Below are positions 1 to 9,641 of a DNA stretch of 29,785 nucleotides, one piece after another. Within the stretch, counting starts at the first letter, position 1; each line of letters begins with the position of its first letter. The stretch spans positions 1 through 29,785 of the IMG/VR virus record IMGVR_UViG_3300047457_001128; one strand, given 5' to 3'. The stretch comes from a virus. The notes below the pieces were generated by a model that was not told the origin of the DNA, made no database searches, and saw only the letters and a list, made by a program, of their open reading frames with translations. Made by a program: the position numbers and the translations under genes.

Positions 1-3000
1 GCGTCGGAGATGACAAGCTTTGCTCGATTTGGAGTGACAGCAGCGGAGATGGCAATAGTGGTGGAGCCAGATGGCTGAACCCCACTATAGCTCTTCTTGG
101 CCCTTCCCTTTTGGGAGAGCTTGATTGTGTGGCCGGGGGAGAATAGTTCCAGAGCACTTCTGTCCACTTCAATGAGGCCACGGCTGGAGCTGATCTGTTG
201 GCAGGTCTCCCTGACATTAAAGATGTTGTTGCCGGAGGCTCGTCCGCCCACAGCATAGACCTGACCATCACTGCCTGCCACCTTGCTTGAGACCTGAACC
301 CTGCGGCCACGGTCAATTAATGCGACATCAGCTGAGACAGAAAGTCCCGTCACCTGCTTCTTGGAGAAGTGATTGGCAATGTTTTTGGCGGTGGTGGGGA
401 TGAGGCGAACCTTTTCCCCGATATCGGGAGAGGTGTCCAGAGCGACCTTGAGACGGATAGATGGCGAAGTGGCTGAGGTGGAGTAGACATAAGACTCGCC
501 ATTGAGGAGGGTGATGGAGTCATCCCCGCTCTCATCGAGCGTACTCTTATCCATGGAACCCGAGCCATCTGAACCTGCGGAGAGGGACGCCGTCATGACA
601 TCTTTCACCCCAGCGGTGGAGGCAATCACTTCAATGAGGCTAGAAGTGGTGTTTGAGGCAGTTGCAAGGGGGTAAATCGTGATGCCGAAAGTGGAGTCTA
701 AGTAGACAGCCGCCTCAGCCGTTGCTGCTGTGGTGCGGGTGACAGAGAGGGTGATTCTGCTCACCACACCTGTCAAAAGGCTTGCGATGGCGAACGGAGT
801 GTCCACATCGAAGTTCTTAGTGTCTAAAATGGCAGTCACTGTAAAAATCGTACCACCAAACTGAATTTTGTCGCCAACAGCCACAACAAAGCTTGGGTCG
901 GCATCAGCCGTGATGGCTTTTCTGGTAACCACAATGCTCACGCCGCTTTGGGTTCCCAAGGAGGTGCTGACAGCAAATACTGAGGAGCTGGTGACGGAAG
1001 AGATGTAGGTAGTGGTGGAGCCCACAACAACCTTATCCCCAATGCGAGGGGTAAAGCTCAAGCCAGAGGTGAGGGTAATCGCGGTGCCGCTGGTGTCGCC
1101 TGTCTTGGTTTCGCTCTTAAACTCAAAGCCACGGGAGGCATCGACCAAGGAGCTGACAGCTGTGATCTTGTAGGTTCCACGGTTGTTGCTATTGAAGGCT
1201 GTATCTGTGATGGAGCAGATATCTCCCACCTGAACCAAAGAGAGGTCAGCTGGGTAGCAGAAGGTCATCTTCTGAGTGTAGGGGCCAGAGCCCGAGTTTT
1301 CTACCTGAATGGGCTTACCCGCATCAAGGCTTAGGGCATAATCTTCACCAGAGGCCAAGATCAAACGGCATTTGGTGAGGTCACTTGAGGCATCAAACTC
1401 GTAGGTGGCCTTTGCGTCTTTTAGTGGCTCGGTAGGGTAGTCCACTCCAAAGGTTGTCTTCTGGCCAATAGGACCATAGAAGTTGGAGGTGATTCTCATT
1501 CCGGCATTGGAGACAGAGGTGGGGACATCGTTTCTGGCCTTGAACCAGACTTTATAGTCCTCAAACCTGTAATCCAGCCAGCGGTCGCTGCTGCCCAAGA
1601 GGGCATCGGCAAGGTTGGAGGCGGTTGAGTTCAGTGTGCTATCTGCGATATCAAGCTCAATCGTACTTGGAACCGATGGGCCCTGAATGGTGCCATCGAT
1701 GTACATCGGGATATCGTAAGTTTTCTTGGCTGCATCATTGTCAATAATGAAGACAGCGTTGTCGGATTGCCCAAACTCTGTCCAAGAGACAGATGCCAAA
1801 GTTGCATCCTTCCCAAATGGAGCATAGGTGGTTGGAGCTTCGTCCCTCAAGTTCATGTTGTTGGCATCCACCTTGGAAAGGGGCTGTCTGATCAGTTGGG
1901 CACTTGCTCCCAAGTAGGGGAAGAAACCCCTGTTGCTATCTTGATCGGTGAGGGTTTCATTGGTGTTCATCGTGTCATAGGGCGATGAAGCAATGGAATC
2001 AATGGAGTAGCGGCTTGAAGCGATGCCTGATAAGTCCTCAGACTCCATCGAGGCCACATGGGGGTCATTGGAGTCTTCAATGGTGGGGGAAATACCCAGC
2101 TCACTCGCGCTTCCACAGATAGCCGCCACAACGAGGGCGCTGCTGGTAGAGAAGCGGTCGGTGCTAATCTTGATTTGATCGGTGTCTAATACCTGAGCGG
2201 TGATGCCAGTTGTTTGAGATTCGATGGAGGTGGCAATGTCACTTGGGGACACAACACCCGAAGGCAGGATGACGCGCTGCGTATAGCCAGCGGACCTCAT
2301 CACAATGAGCTTCGTGTTCACTTGGTCACAAAGAGTTGAGGCTGCAGCTACGGGGTTTGCAGCATAGCAGTCGATATAAGAGAAAGAGGCGTCAACCTCT
2401 TTGATTTTAAAAACGCCCTCTTTGGACAGTCCATAGAGGTAAACCCAGTCGTCTGCCTTGCAGTTGGCAAATGGGGAGGTTCCAGAACCAGTGACGCGCT
2501 GAATCGCGGTCGAAGGGGCGGACAGGGTGACATTGAAGGTGGATGGCACTGCGGGGATGCTTGCCGTTGCGTCGGCAATCAAGACCATCTCTGGACTTGG
2601 GCTTGCTGAAATGGTGTAGTTTTGTTTGACACTGCTTAAGACAAAGCCACGGGTGTTGACGGTGCCCGCCTTCAGCTCATCGCCTTCAGTTAAGCGCTCG
2701 GCCAGCTCAATCTGTCCCAAAAGGGTGTTAATCGTGAAGTCAGCGGCCTTGCCCGTGGATTCAATGTTTCCACCAAAAAGCACATCGGCCAAGTCTCCGC
2801 CCGAAGCTTTTACCTGAGCAGACTCCACTTTGCCACGGTTGGACTGAATGATGAACGTGCCATCGTCTTTGGAAAAGGCTTGGATACCCGCAAACTTGGC
2901 ATTAATGACCTTCACCCAGTCAATAGCCGTTGCGCCAGTGACAGTGGCACCAGCAGCGTAGGTATCAAAAACAGTCTGATCAAGTGTGGTGAGCGGGCTC

Positions 3001-4535
3001 TCTACGCCATCGACCGTAAGCTGAAGCTCATAAGACGCGCCTGCAAAGTCCCAAAGAGAGGGAGAAAGGGATTGGATGATGGCACTTGAGCCGTTCTTTT
3101 CCAAAAGCTTGTCGTTCTTATAGAGTCTAATGGTGTATTGCTTGATGGTGGGGAACTTAATGACACTATTGGCATCATTGCTGGAGGCACTGCCCACTCT
3201 CACCCAGTCTGGGTCATCTGCGGTGGGGGTGATATACACTACGCCGTCTTTAGCTCTTGCCTCAATGGTGGAGAACGCCTCATTGATGGCTTCAGATACT
3301 TCTTGAGCAGTGACAATGCCGGGGTTTCTGAAAAGCTCGGAGTTGAGGGATACTTCTTCAGACACCCCATCCACTTCCACATAAAGCTTTTCTCCGCCAT
3401 AGAGTTCAAAAGGCTCAGTGGCCACAGAGGCGGATTGCGCTTTAACAAGCGACCACTTCTGAAGCTGCAAGTAGTTTTCCGTGCCAGCAGCAGAGGTGAC
3501 AATCACCTCTTCGCCAACGCCAGAGAAGGAGGGAGAAAATCCGGTTCCATCATCGATGAAAAGGGTGGCCCTGTCGCCTGCGACAGTAGGCTCTCTCAGA
3601 TAGGCGGTGATAACCTTCTTGCCCTCGTCGTCATCGGACACACCAATGACAGCCCTAATCAATGCCTTGGCAGTGCCCTTGCCCAAGTTATGGACACGGT
3701 CTTTGATGCGCTGCCTCAACTCGTCATCGGTCTCCGGGTCCTTGCCGCCTGATGACGGGTCTGGGTTGGAAACTGCAGCTGTGGACCAAGGGAGGCCCTT
3801 GAATTCTTTAATTTTGTGTCTTCCGACATTGCCTTGGCTTCCGGGGTTGGTGCAAAGGGCCTCAATGCCAGTGATGGTGTCTTCCCCATCCAAAAGGGTT
3901 TTAGCGACAAGCGTCCTAAAGTCGATAGAAGGAGCGCCTGACGCTGGGGGGACGAAAGCTGTGGTGCCAGCTGGAATAGTCCTGTCCCCACCTTGGGACA
4001 TGACAACCTCTTCACCTACCAGATGATCTTTCATCAATGGGGAAGAGAGGTTAATGGTCCAATAGCTACCTGCGTCAGTGACGGTGGTGTAGCTGATGGC
4101 TTCACTCGTTTGAGTCCCACGGCCCAAGTAGATGGTGCCAGAGGCTGAGAAGTTTTCAGCATTGACGACATTGATCTTGGTGTCGCCAGCTGATGGGGCA
4201 ATGGTGCCCGAGTAAATGGTGGTGGAGATCTTGGTGAATGCGGAATCTGAGATGGTGAGAAGAACTTTAGAGGACGAGGAGCCGATGCGAGTGGGGGAAA
4301 CTCCCATCTCATAGGCAAAGCTTTCTAGGTCAATACCCGAGGCTTTATCAATATTTTTAAGGTTTAAGACGCGAAGAAGCTTGGCTTCACTTTGGAAGTC
4401 AGAAGATGCAGCTGCTTCCAAGAGGGTGAGCAAGACGGAGCCGGGGCTCAAATCGGTCAAATCCGTTTCGGCAATGAGAGCGCCAGCCATCTGGCCTAAG
4501 ATTTGTTGATAACTGCGAAGCTCGATGTCTGCCAT
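1..4535 (-). CDS. Giant baseplate J/gp6-like wedge protein (3' end outside window)
   Basis: One frame stays open from the ATG at 4535 to the window edge, giving at least 1511 residues with no stop. It starts MADIELRSYQQILGQMAG. Around residues 255-280 is the signature GGKDPETDDELRQRI, typical of the Baseplate_J family (P2 gpJ, T4 gp6, XkdT), which forms the wedge ring around the tail hub. From about residue 365 come beta-rich segments of the kind '...LYVEVDGVSEEVSL...AQEVSEAINEAF', a repeat style common in phage baseplate and adhesin-like proteins. Ser/Thr/Gly-rich beta sequence continues to the end. P2 gpJ has about 300 residues and T4 gp6 about 660, so this is exceptionally long. A GAAGG Shine-Dalgarno lies about 7 nt before the ATG. 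It follows the gp25-like fusion gene, as expected for a baseplate operon. The J-like assignment is secure; the roles of the extra domains are unknown. Confidence 0.85.
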   Translation of the reverse strand, partial: MADIELRSYQQILGQMAGALIAETDLTDLSPGSVLLTLLEAAASSDFQSEAKLLRVLNLKNIDKASGIDLESFAYEMGVSPTRIGSSSSKVLLTISDSAFTKISTTIYSGTIAPSAGDTKINVVNAENFSASGTIYLGRGTQTSEAISYTTVTDAGSYWTINLSSPLMKDHLVGEEVVMSQGGDRTIPAGTTAFVPPASGAPSIDFRTLVAKTLLDGEDTITGIEALCTNPGSQGNVGRHKIKEFKGLPWSTAAVSNPDPSSGGKDPETDDELRQRIKDRVHNLGKGTAKALIRAVIGVSDDDEGKKVITAYLREPTVAGDRATLFIDDGTGFSPSFSGVGEEVIVTSAAGTENYLQLQKWSLVKAQSASVATEPFELYGGEKLYVEVDGVSEEVSLNSELFRNPGIVTAQEVSEAINEAFSTIEARAKDGVVYITPTADDPDWVRVGSASSNDANSVIKFPTIKQYTIRLYKNDKLLEKNGSSAIIQSLSPSLWDFAGASYELQLTVDGVESPLTTLDQTVFDTYAAGATVTGATAIDWVKVINAKFAGIQAFSKDDGTFIIQSNRGKVESAQVKASGGDLADVLFGGNIESTGKAADFTINTLLGQIELAERLTEGDELKAGTVNTRGFVLSSVKQNYTISASPSPEMVLIADATASIPAVPSTFNVTLSAPSTAIQRVTGSGTSPFANCKADDWVYLYGLSKEGVFKIKEVDASFSYIDCYAANPVAAASTLCDQVNTKLIVMRSAGYTQRVILPSGVVSPSDIATSIESQTTGITAQVLDTDQIKISTDRFSTSSALVVAAICGSASELGISPTIEDSNDPHVASMESEDLSGIASSRYSIDSIASSPYDTMNTNETLTDQDSNRGFFPYLGASAQLIRQPLSKVDANNMNLRDEAPTTYAPFGKDATLASVSWTEFGQSDNAVFIIDNDAAKKTYDIPMYIDGTIQGPSVPSTIELDIADSTLNSTASNLADALLGSSDRWLDYRFEDYKVWFKARNDVPTSVSNAGMRITSNFYGPIGQKTTFGVDYPTEPLKDAKATYEFDASSDLTKCRLILASGEDYALSLDAGKPIQVENSGSGPYTQKMTFCYPADLSLVQVGDICSITDTAFNSNNRGTYKITAVSSLVDASRGFEFKSETKTGDTSGTAITLTSGLSFTPRIGDKVVVGSTTTYISSVTSSSVFAVSTSLGTQSGVSIVVTRKAITADADPSFVVAVGDKIQFGGTIFTVTAILDTKNFDVDTPFAIASLLTGVVSRITLSVTRTTAATAEAAVYLDSTFGITIYPLATASNTTSSLIEVIASTAGVKDVMTASLSAGSDGSGSMDKSTLDESGDDSITLLNGESYVYSTSATSPSIRLKVALDTSPDIGEKVRLIPTTAKNIANHFSKKQVTGLSVSADVALIDRGRRVQVSSKVAGSDGQVYAVGGRASGNNIFNVRETCQQISSSRGLIEVDRSALELFSPGHTIKLSQKGRAKKSYSGVQPSGSTTIAISAAVTPNRAKLVISD

Positions 4536-4582
4536 TGAAACCTTCTAAGGGAGGGGAATAATTTAATTATATCCCATTCTTC

Positions 4583-7024
4583 CTAGACATTTACCTCAAA
4601 TTCTAATGCAACAGTGCCTGTCGATGAGGCACCCTTGGCGTCGATTTTAATCCTCACCACGCTGCCTTCCACCTTGGCGTCCACAACAGCATCGCTAAAT
4701 CTTGGGTCAGATACAACGCTTTTCTTAATTATTTCAACCACTTGCTCTGGAGAAAGCTCATTATTCTTTTCCCCAATGAAGGCGGGCATACCGTAAAGGG
4801 GGTGCTGTCTCTGCTCACCACGCTCAGTATTGAGAAGGAGCCTGAGTGCCTGAACAGCGTTTTTGTATCCATAGCTTCTCTGGGCATCCCCAACAGGGTC
4901 AATAACGATATCTCCGTCTTTGTCTAAAGACATATCGATCTTGAACACTCTTTCAGCATGGGAGAGCCTGCTGAGAAGAGGTGTATTGGGCGTATCCTGA
5001 ATATCGTTTGTTGCCAAGGTGGAGGGAATCAGGATGGTATCGCCCGAGCCTACGGTGCCGGGGAGCCGGGTGTGCAGATAGGGATTGCCTCCATTGTAGG
5101 CGTCGAGGTTGTCGTTGCCATCAACCGTGATGCGGTAGGAGTCGCCCACCTTGTCGATATTGACAATGTTGCGAATGGTTCTGGCCACCGAGGCCCCTTG
5201 GATTGAGATCTTCTGGCCAATGACGAGATTGGAGACAGAATCGACAAAGAAAGACCTTCCGCTTGGGGATTGAATGGAGAGATCAAAGCCTGCTTCATCA
5301 ATATAAGGAGCCCTCAGGCCGTTGGTGAGAGCAATCTCCCTAGCCTTTTTGACATCCTTAAAATACCTAAAAGCGATGTCCTCAAGCGACATCCCTCTAT
5401 CCACAAACACCGGAACACCTGAAAGAGGCTGCTCCATTGCATCCTCTGGTGCCACAGCATTATTGGCGTCAGTGAAGGGATTGATATCCTTGTTGTTGAA
5501 AAGGAGGCCTGAAGCCAAGGTGGAGTGAATGGCGTTTTTGGAGTCTTGAATCTGGGCTGAGAGGATAATGGAGTCTTCGGTGAGAGTTCTGGTGGCAGCC
5601 GCACTATTGGTCTGGACTCCATAGAGTGCTGCGTAGGTGGCATCCATCGAGCCTGTGCTTTTGGCAAGATTGTCGGAGATGTCTTGCATCTTCTGTGCCA
5701 AATCTCTCACTTGGCCTGAGGTGAGGGCCTGAGCCTTCTCTTCCTCCTGCTGAATCTGTTCTTGGACAGCTGGGGACAGGGTGAGGGCGTCGATCTGGAT
5801 GGCGTCCTTTACTTCACTGCTAGAGAGAAGGGCATTACCCAAGGTGGTCTTGGCAATTTGGCTAGTTGAATCCGACAGAGCGGCCTTATTCTCAATCTTA
5901 GGCACGGGCTCTGAGCCGGGGTTGGAGTCAAAGCTTGAAATGACATCCTCAATAGCTTTGCTGTTATCCGTTATCATTCTATCCCAGTTATTCTTAACTA
6001 CACCGGGGAAGTCGGCAAGAGTCTTGGCAATGCCAAGAAAGTCCTTAATAAGCAAAATGCTTTGGCCCACAATGTCCGTGATGTTCGCTATGTCACTCTG
6101 AACACCTCTGACGATGTTGTTGTATTGCTCAAAAAAGCCCCTTGTTTTTCTTAGGCTATCCAAGGCAAAGCCCACATAGGATGGGTCTCGGGTGTCTAGC
6201 CCAGCTTTGTCTTCTATGGGGTCGATGCCAGTTGCCGGGATGATTTCCCAAGCCTTCAGCATGATGCTATATCTATAGACGAGAGGACTACTGGCGTCAC
6301 GCTTCATGTCAAAGCTGACAGGAGTGACATAGTAGCCGACATTGTCCTTCCTGCTGATGAACGCAAGCCTCAGGTCGTGCTGTTTTTTCTTTTTCTTTTG
6401 CTCAGCGTAGGCCACAAGGAAGTGATGGAGGAGCCAGAATTGGTAGTAGCCCGTCTTCTCGTACTCACTGTCTTTTAGCTTGTCAGCCTCCTTACCGCTG
6501 TTAAAGATTCTGGCCGCTGTTTTGAGTGTGTTTCCAATGGCTTGGGTGGTAGATGCAAAAATGTCAGTGACAACACTCAGGGCCCCTTCTTTGGGCTTTT
6601 CAATGACATTTCGTCTTTCTGGGAGTATGCCCGTGGTGCCTGTGATAGAGATGGTTCTAAATACCACCCCATTATTCTCTTCAAGAATGCCGTTGTTGGT
6701 TGCCAAAACACTTGAAGCGAAGTGAGTGCTGATGGATATCGCCTGAGGGGGTAGGTTGAGCAATACCTCGCTGAGGCTCTGGATGCCGTTTTGGCCAATG
6801 CCATCCAGAGACTCTTTGGAGCGGCCAACACCGTTTTCTCGATAAACCCTGAATAAATAGGGGTACTGTTTGTTCCAGTCGTCACTGTTGACGTTTTGAA
6901 TCTTTTTAGAGAGATCGCCGCTTACTTGCAATTGCTTCCTGCCATAACCAGCGTCTGCAATATCGGTGTCCGTCTGACCGAGCAGCTTAGCCATGGGATT
7001 GCTTTTAAAATCTGAGAAGTCCAT
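4583..7024 (-). CDS. Baseplate fusion protein: LysM-like segment plus gp25-like wedge domain
   Basis: 813 residues. The C-terminal part, about 690-800 (FKIDMSLDKDGDIVIDP, then NAVQALRLLLNTERGEQ and HPLYGMP), has the pattern of the GPW/gp25 family, which seeds sheath assembly at the baseplate. Residues about 535-580 (VFVDRGMSLEDIAFRYFKD followed by ALTNGLRAPYI, with SGDTILIPS later) look like a LysM/gp53-type module that joins hub and wedge. The N-terminal half has a run KKKKK near residue 210 and 'SPLVYRYSIMLKAWE', similar in style to tail DNA-circularisation/XkdP-like proteins. Residues about 400-470 are Gln/Ala-rich and probably helical. In most phages these are separate proteins, so this is a natural fusion. 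It sits 2 nt after the spike gene and upstream of the J-like gene. The gp25 call is firm, the LysM-like call moderate, and the N-terminus is unassigned. Confidence 0.8.
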   Translation of the reverse strand: MDFSDFKSNPMAKLLGQTDTDIADAGYGRKQLQVSGDLSKKIQNVNSDDWNKQYPYLFRVYRENGVGRSKESLDGIGQNGIQSLSEVLLNLPPQAISISTHFASSVLATNNGILEENNGVVFRTISITGTTGILPERRNVIEKPKEGALSVVTDIFASTTQAIGNTLKTAARIFNSGKEADKLKDSEYEKTGYYQFWLLHHFLVAYAEQKKKKKQHDLRLAFISRKDNVGYYVTPVSFDMKRDASSPLVYRYSIMLKAWEIIPATGIDPIEDKAGLDTRDPSYVGFALDSLRKTRGFFEQYNNIVRGVQSDIANITDIVGQSILLIKDFLGIAKTLADFPGVVKNNWDRMITDNSKAIEDVISSFDSNPGSEPVPKIENKAALSDSTSQIAKTTLGNALLSSSEVKDAIQIDALTLSPAVQEQIQQEEEKAQALTSGQVRDLAQKMQDISDNLAKSTGSMDATYAALYGVQTNSAAATRTLTEDSIILSAQIQDSKNAIHSTLASGLLFNNKDINPFTDANNAVAPEDAMEQPLSGVPVFVDRGMSLEDIAFRYFKDVKKAREIALTNGLRAPYIDEAGFDLSIQSPSGRSFFVDSVSNLVIGQKISIQGASVARTIRNIVNIDKVGDSYRITVDGNDNLDAYNGGNPYLHTRLPGTVGSGDTILIPSTLATNDIQDTPNTPLLSRLSHAERVFKIDMSLDKDGDIVIDPVGDAQRSYGYKNAVQALRLLLNTERGEQRQHPLYGMPAFIGEKNNELSPEQVVEIIKKSVVSDPRFSDAVVDAKVEGSVVRIKIDAKGASSTGTVALEFEVNV

Positions 7025-7026
7025 AA

Positions 7027-7986
7027 TTATTTCTCAACCTTGTGTTTCTTGGAAAGAATCTTTGTTTTAAGCTGTGAAGCGAGCTGCTTGAATGCGGGTG
7101 CGTTCACAGGTGTGCCAGATGGCCCTACGCCCGTTGGCACCACAATCTGGGAGATGGCGTCAGAGAGTTTGCTCAGCCAATCCACCAAGTCATCGCCCAC
7201 CACCTGCGGCTGGAGGCTTTCTTTACCCACTTCCACCGTATTTGCCACTACTTGAACCTTGTTTGCGTCTTGGTCCATTTTGATAAAAGTATCGCCATTA
7301 CTAATAGTAATCGTTTTAGTGGTGCGATCAATACTAACGCTTTGCTTAGCATTAGTAGAAATGGATATGTTACCATTTTTATCAATTTGAATATCAGTAG
7401 GCCCAACTTCACTATTGACCAGTGTTCCATCGTCTTTTTTGGGGCCTTGAAACTTAATATTGAGTGCGCCGTCATTGGTGATTTGGAAGTTTAAGCCCTG
7501 AACCTCTCCCTCTAAATGAGTACCCTCTTCTTGTTTGGGCCGTGTGCTTGCAGCAACTTTGTTGCCATGCGGCATAGCCCCCAAGATAACCCCAGTGTTT
7601 TTCTTCCCACTGATAAATGCCACTAACACCCAGTGACCACGGACATCCTCCATGGAGGAGGACTTGCTTTTGGCCTTGGGGCCCGGATCTGTGGGTATTA
7701 CCTCTAGGTAATTGTTGAGCCCACCGCCGAAGCCCGGCTGCAACATCCTGCAGAACGGGATGATCTCCTGAGCGAGGTTGGGGTGCATGATTTTAACATC
7801 AAAAAGGACAAATCTGGCAAGCTTCTTGTCCTCCACCTTAGCTGAGCCTGCGGGGTATACTTCGACAATCTGACCCAAGCAAACACTGAAGTTTTGGTTA
7901 AGGTCCTTAACCGCACTAGGTGCTTCCGAGTATTCAAGGCAGCTTGATACCACATCTCCAAATTGGGTGTAAGAAGGCCCTGACAT
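7027..7986 (-). CDS. Baseplate spike/puncturing protein (gp5/gpV-like)
   Basis: 319 residues. Residues about 25-145 fit an OB-fold hub-binding domain: a strand-rich segment (FSVCLGQIVEVYPAG, ARFVLFDVKIMHPN), a 'GGGLNNYLEVIP' loop, then 'GHWVLVAFISGKKNTGVILGAMP', the usual ending of gp5/gpV OB domains. Residues about 165-260 are short repeated strands (LNFQITNDGALNIKF, IQIDKNGNISIS, VSIDRTTKTITIS, TFIKMDQDANKVQV), as expected for a trimeric beta-helix or prism spike. The C-terminus is polar, helical and Lys-rich instead of ending in a PAAR-binding tip, so a tip protein may be encoded elsewhere. The ATG overlaps the hub stop codon by one base (TAATG), which indicates translational coupling. The protein would pierce the host envelope. 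No lysozyme motif is visible. Confidence 0.75.
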   Translation of the reverse strand: MSGPSYTQFGDVVSSCLEYSEAPSAVKDLNQNFSVCLGQIVEVYPAGSAKVEDKKLARFVLFDVKIMHPNLAQEIIPFCRMLQPGFGGGLNNYLEVIPTDPGPKAKSKSSSMEDVRGHWVLVAFISGKKNTGVILGAMPHGNKVAASTRPKQEEGTHLEGEVQGLNFQITNDGALNIKFQGPKKDDGTLVNSEVGPTDIQIDKNGNISISTNAKQSVSIDRTTKTITISNGDTFIKMDQDANKVQVVANTVEVGKESLQPQVVGDDLVDWLSKLSDAISQIVVPTGVGPSGTPVNAPAFKQLASQLKTKILSKKHKVEK

Positions 7987-9638
7987 TATTCATTTCCCCC
8001 TGAATCATCAAAAGAAAAACCCCTGTCCCACTCCCCAAGCTGTCCTGCTATGGCTTCTGGGTTATCCATGTTTTCGGTGAGATCAATTGGGCTTTTGGTG
8101 GATAGTTTTTGGAGTCTAGAAAATGATAAGCTGGTCTTAAAGCTCTTATCCCCATCACTCCTTACATCAAACTCATGAGAAACTCTTTCAACATGAGCTA
8201 TCCAATCTCTTTCTGGGAATACGATATTAGTGCCCACCGGAATGTGCTCATGCGAGCCAATGATGGTGACCATGCCGTTTTCAAATAGGTGGGCCCTATT
8301 CCAAAGGTCTTGGGCGATTTTAGTCATGTCTCCCTGATTGGAGTCCAAAAAGTAGTTGGAATACGAGATGAATGGCCTTAAACCATATCGCTTCAAGCTT
8401 GCGGTGTTTCCGTAGCTATTGAACCCTGTTTGGGCTTTTAAAGCCTTTTCAATCATATCTGCCTCAGGGACGGCGTTGCCTTCGATGATGCTTGGCACAA
8501 CAAAGAAGAAATTGAAACGCTCGGCATCAGACTTTCCTGTGTTGAGGCCCATGATTTCATTCTCTTCGATGTATTTGGAGATGTAATAGTGGGAGCCCAT
8601 TCCCTTGGGCACCGGGTTTTTCTTTGTTTTTTGAGACCTAACAATCCCAGCACCCCTTTTGACGTTGGTGTGGTTTGGTATGTCAAAGAACCTTGCAGCC
8701 CTTGAGTCGCGCATTTTGTCAGAGCTAAATGGTATAGCTCTTAACACGAAGCTTGGAACCAGTCTCACCACGCCATTGACAGATGTGGGCAGTAGTTCTG
8801 TGTAAATCTCATTGAAAATGGAGTTGGAGAAGGATTGCAGAACGCTCCAAATAGGCGTTGTGCCGCCCAAATCCGGCATAGGGAAGGCTCTTCCCAATAG
8901 CCCCCCGGTTAAAAAGTAGGTGATCATGGTGCTAAAGTAATTACTGGGAGACGCCGAACCAAGGACCCTTTTAGCCACCGCTGGGGGTACATGGATAGGC
9001 ATACCCGACCCGCCAGCAACGGCCTTGGAGTTTTGAATCAAGCCTTTGTTTGAAGTTGCTTTGGAAGAGATGGGGCCCAGAAGGGTTTCCAAAAGCACCT
9101 CAATCATTCGATCTGGGCCAAGATCAAATCCCTTAAGCTTCTTCCTGTAGGAGTTTTCAAACAAGGCTAGGCTTAATAATGGAGTATCTCCTACAAGAGT
9201 TTGATTGATGTAAATGGGGATATTGAAAAAGGATTGGAAGTCTTCGCCGGACACGACATATCTGACATATTTGGTTCCAGACGCACCATCCACAGCCTCC
9301 TGCCTTCTCACCGACTTCACAATGCCAACCATTTTAAGTCCATTGTGGGTGCTATTGTCTTTTATGTCAATCTTATGGCCGCCCATGTAGATCATGCACC
9401 ACGAACCCGGACTGATAAGGCCCTTGTAGTTCTTAGAGCTTGCAAGAGTAACGCTCCAAGTGCCGACGCCGCTTTTCCCCTTGTTGGTTTGAATAGAGAT
9501 GATTTCTGAGGTGACATTAATCTCTTCAACGCTCAGGGTGTCGGAAGCCAAGAAGGTGGACGAGTAGGTGTTTTCCTTCTTATAGGAGAAGAAGGTCACT
9601 AATGCGTCTGGGGTATGGCTTGACACCTTAAATGACAT
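7986..9638 (-). CDS. Baseplate hub protein (gp27/late-control-D/XkdQ-like)
   Basis: 550 residues. The N-terminal 150 residues have the usual hub order: SVEEINVTSEIISIQTNKG, GTWSVTLASSKNY, 'ISPGSWCMIYMGG', 'KMVGIVKSVRR' and 'VRYVVSGEDFQSFF'. This matches the gpD/gp27/XkdQ group, whose beta-barrels form the trimeric hub between tube and spike. The C-terminal segment (NGMVTIIGSHEHIPVGTNIVFPERDWIAHVERVSHEFD) is the second barrel commonly seen in these proteins. About 300 residues between them are less conserved and larger than in T4 gp27 (391 residues). It lies 3 nt after the tape-measure gene and is coupled to the spike gene. Position and motifs agree. No enzymatic motif was seen. Confidence 0.7.
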   Translation of the reverse strand: MSFKVSSHTPDALVTFFSYKKENTYSSTFLASDTLSVEEINVTSEIISIQTNKGKSGVGTWSVTLASSKNYKGLISPGSWCMIYMGGHKIDIKDNSTHNGLKMVGIVKSVRRQEAVDGASGTKYVRYVVSGEDFQSFFNIPIYINQTLVGDTPLLSLALFENSYRKKLKGFDLGPDRMIEVLLETLLGPISSKATSNKGLIQNSKAVAGGSGMPIHVPPAVAKRVLGSASPSNYFSTMITYFLTGGLLGRAFPMPDLGGTTPIWSVLQSFSNSIFNEIYTELLPTSVNGVVRLVPSFVLRAIPFSSDKMRDSRAARFFDIPNHTNVKRGAGIVRSQKTKKNPVPKGMGSHYYISKYIEENEIMGLNTGKSDAERFNFFFVVPSIIEGNAVPEADMIEKALKAQTGFNSYGNTASLKRYGLRPFISYSNYFLDSNQGDMTKIAQDLWNRAHLFENGMVTIIGSHEHIPVGTNIVFPERDWIAHVERVSHEFDVRSDGDKSFKTSLSFSRLQKLSTKSPIDLTENMDNPEAIAGQLGEWDRGFSFDDSGGNE

Positions 9639-9641
9639 ACA

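Noticed and set aside
3138-3752. Plus-strand open frame of 204 codons
   Set aside because: It lies wholly inside the baseplate J-like gene on the other strand, has no ribosome site, and its translation shows no family features.
4545-4580. Terminator between the gp25-like and J-like genes
   Set aside because: The inverted repeat GGGAT...TCCC is A/T-rich, lacks a T-tract, and would block the baseplate operon.
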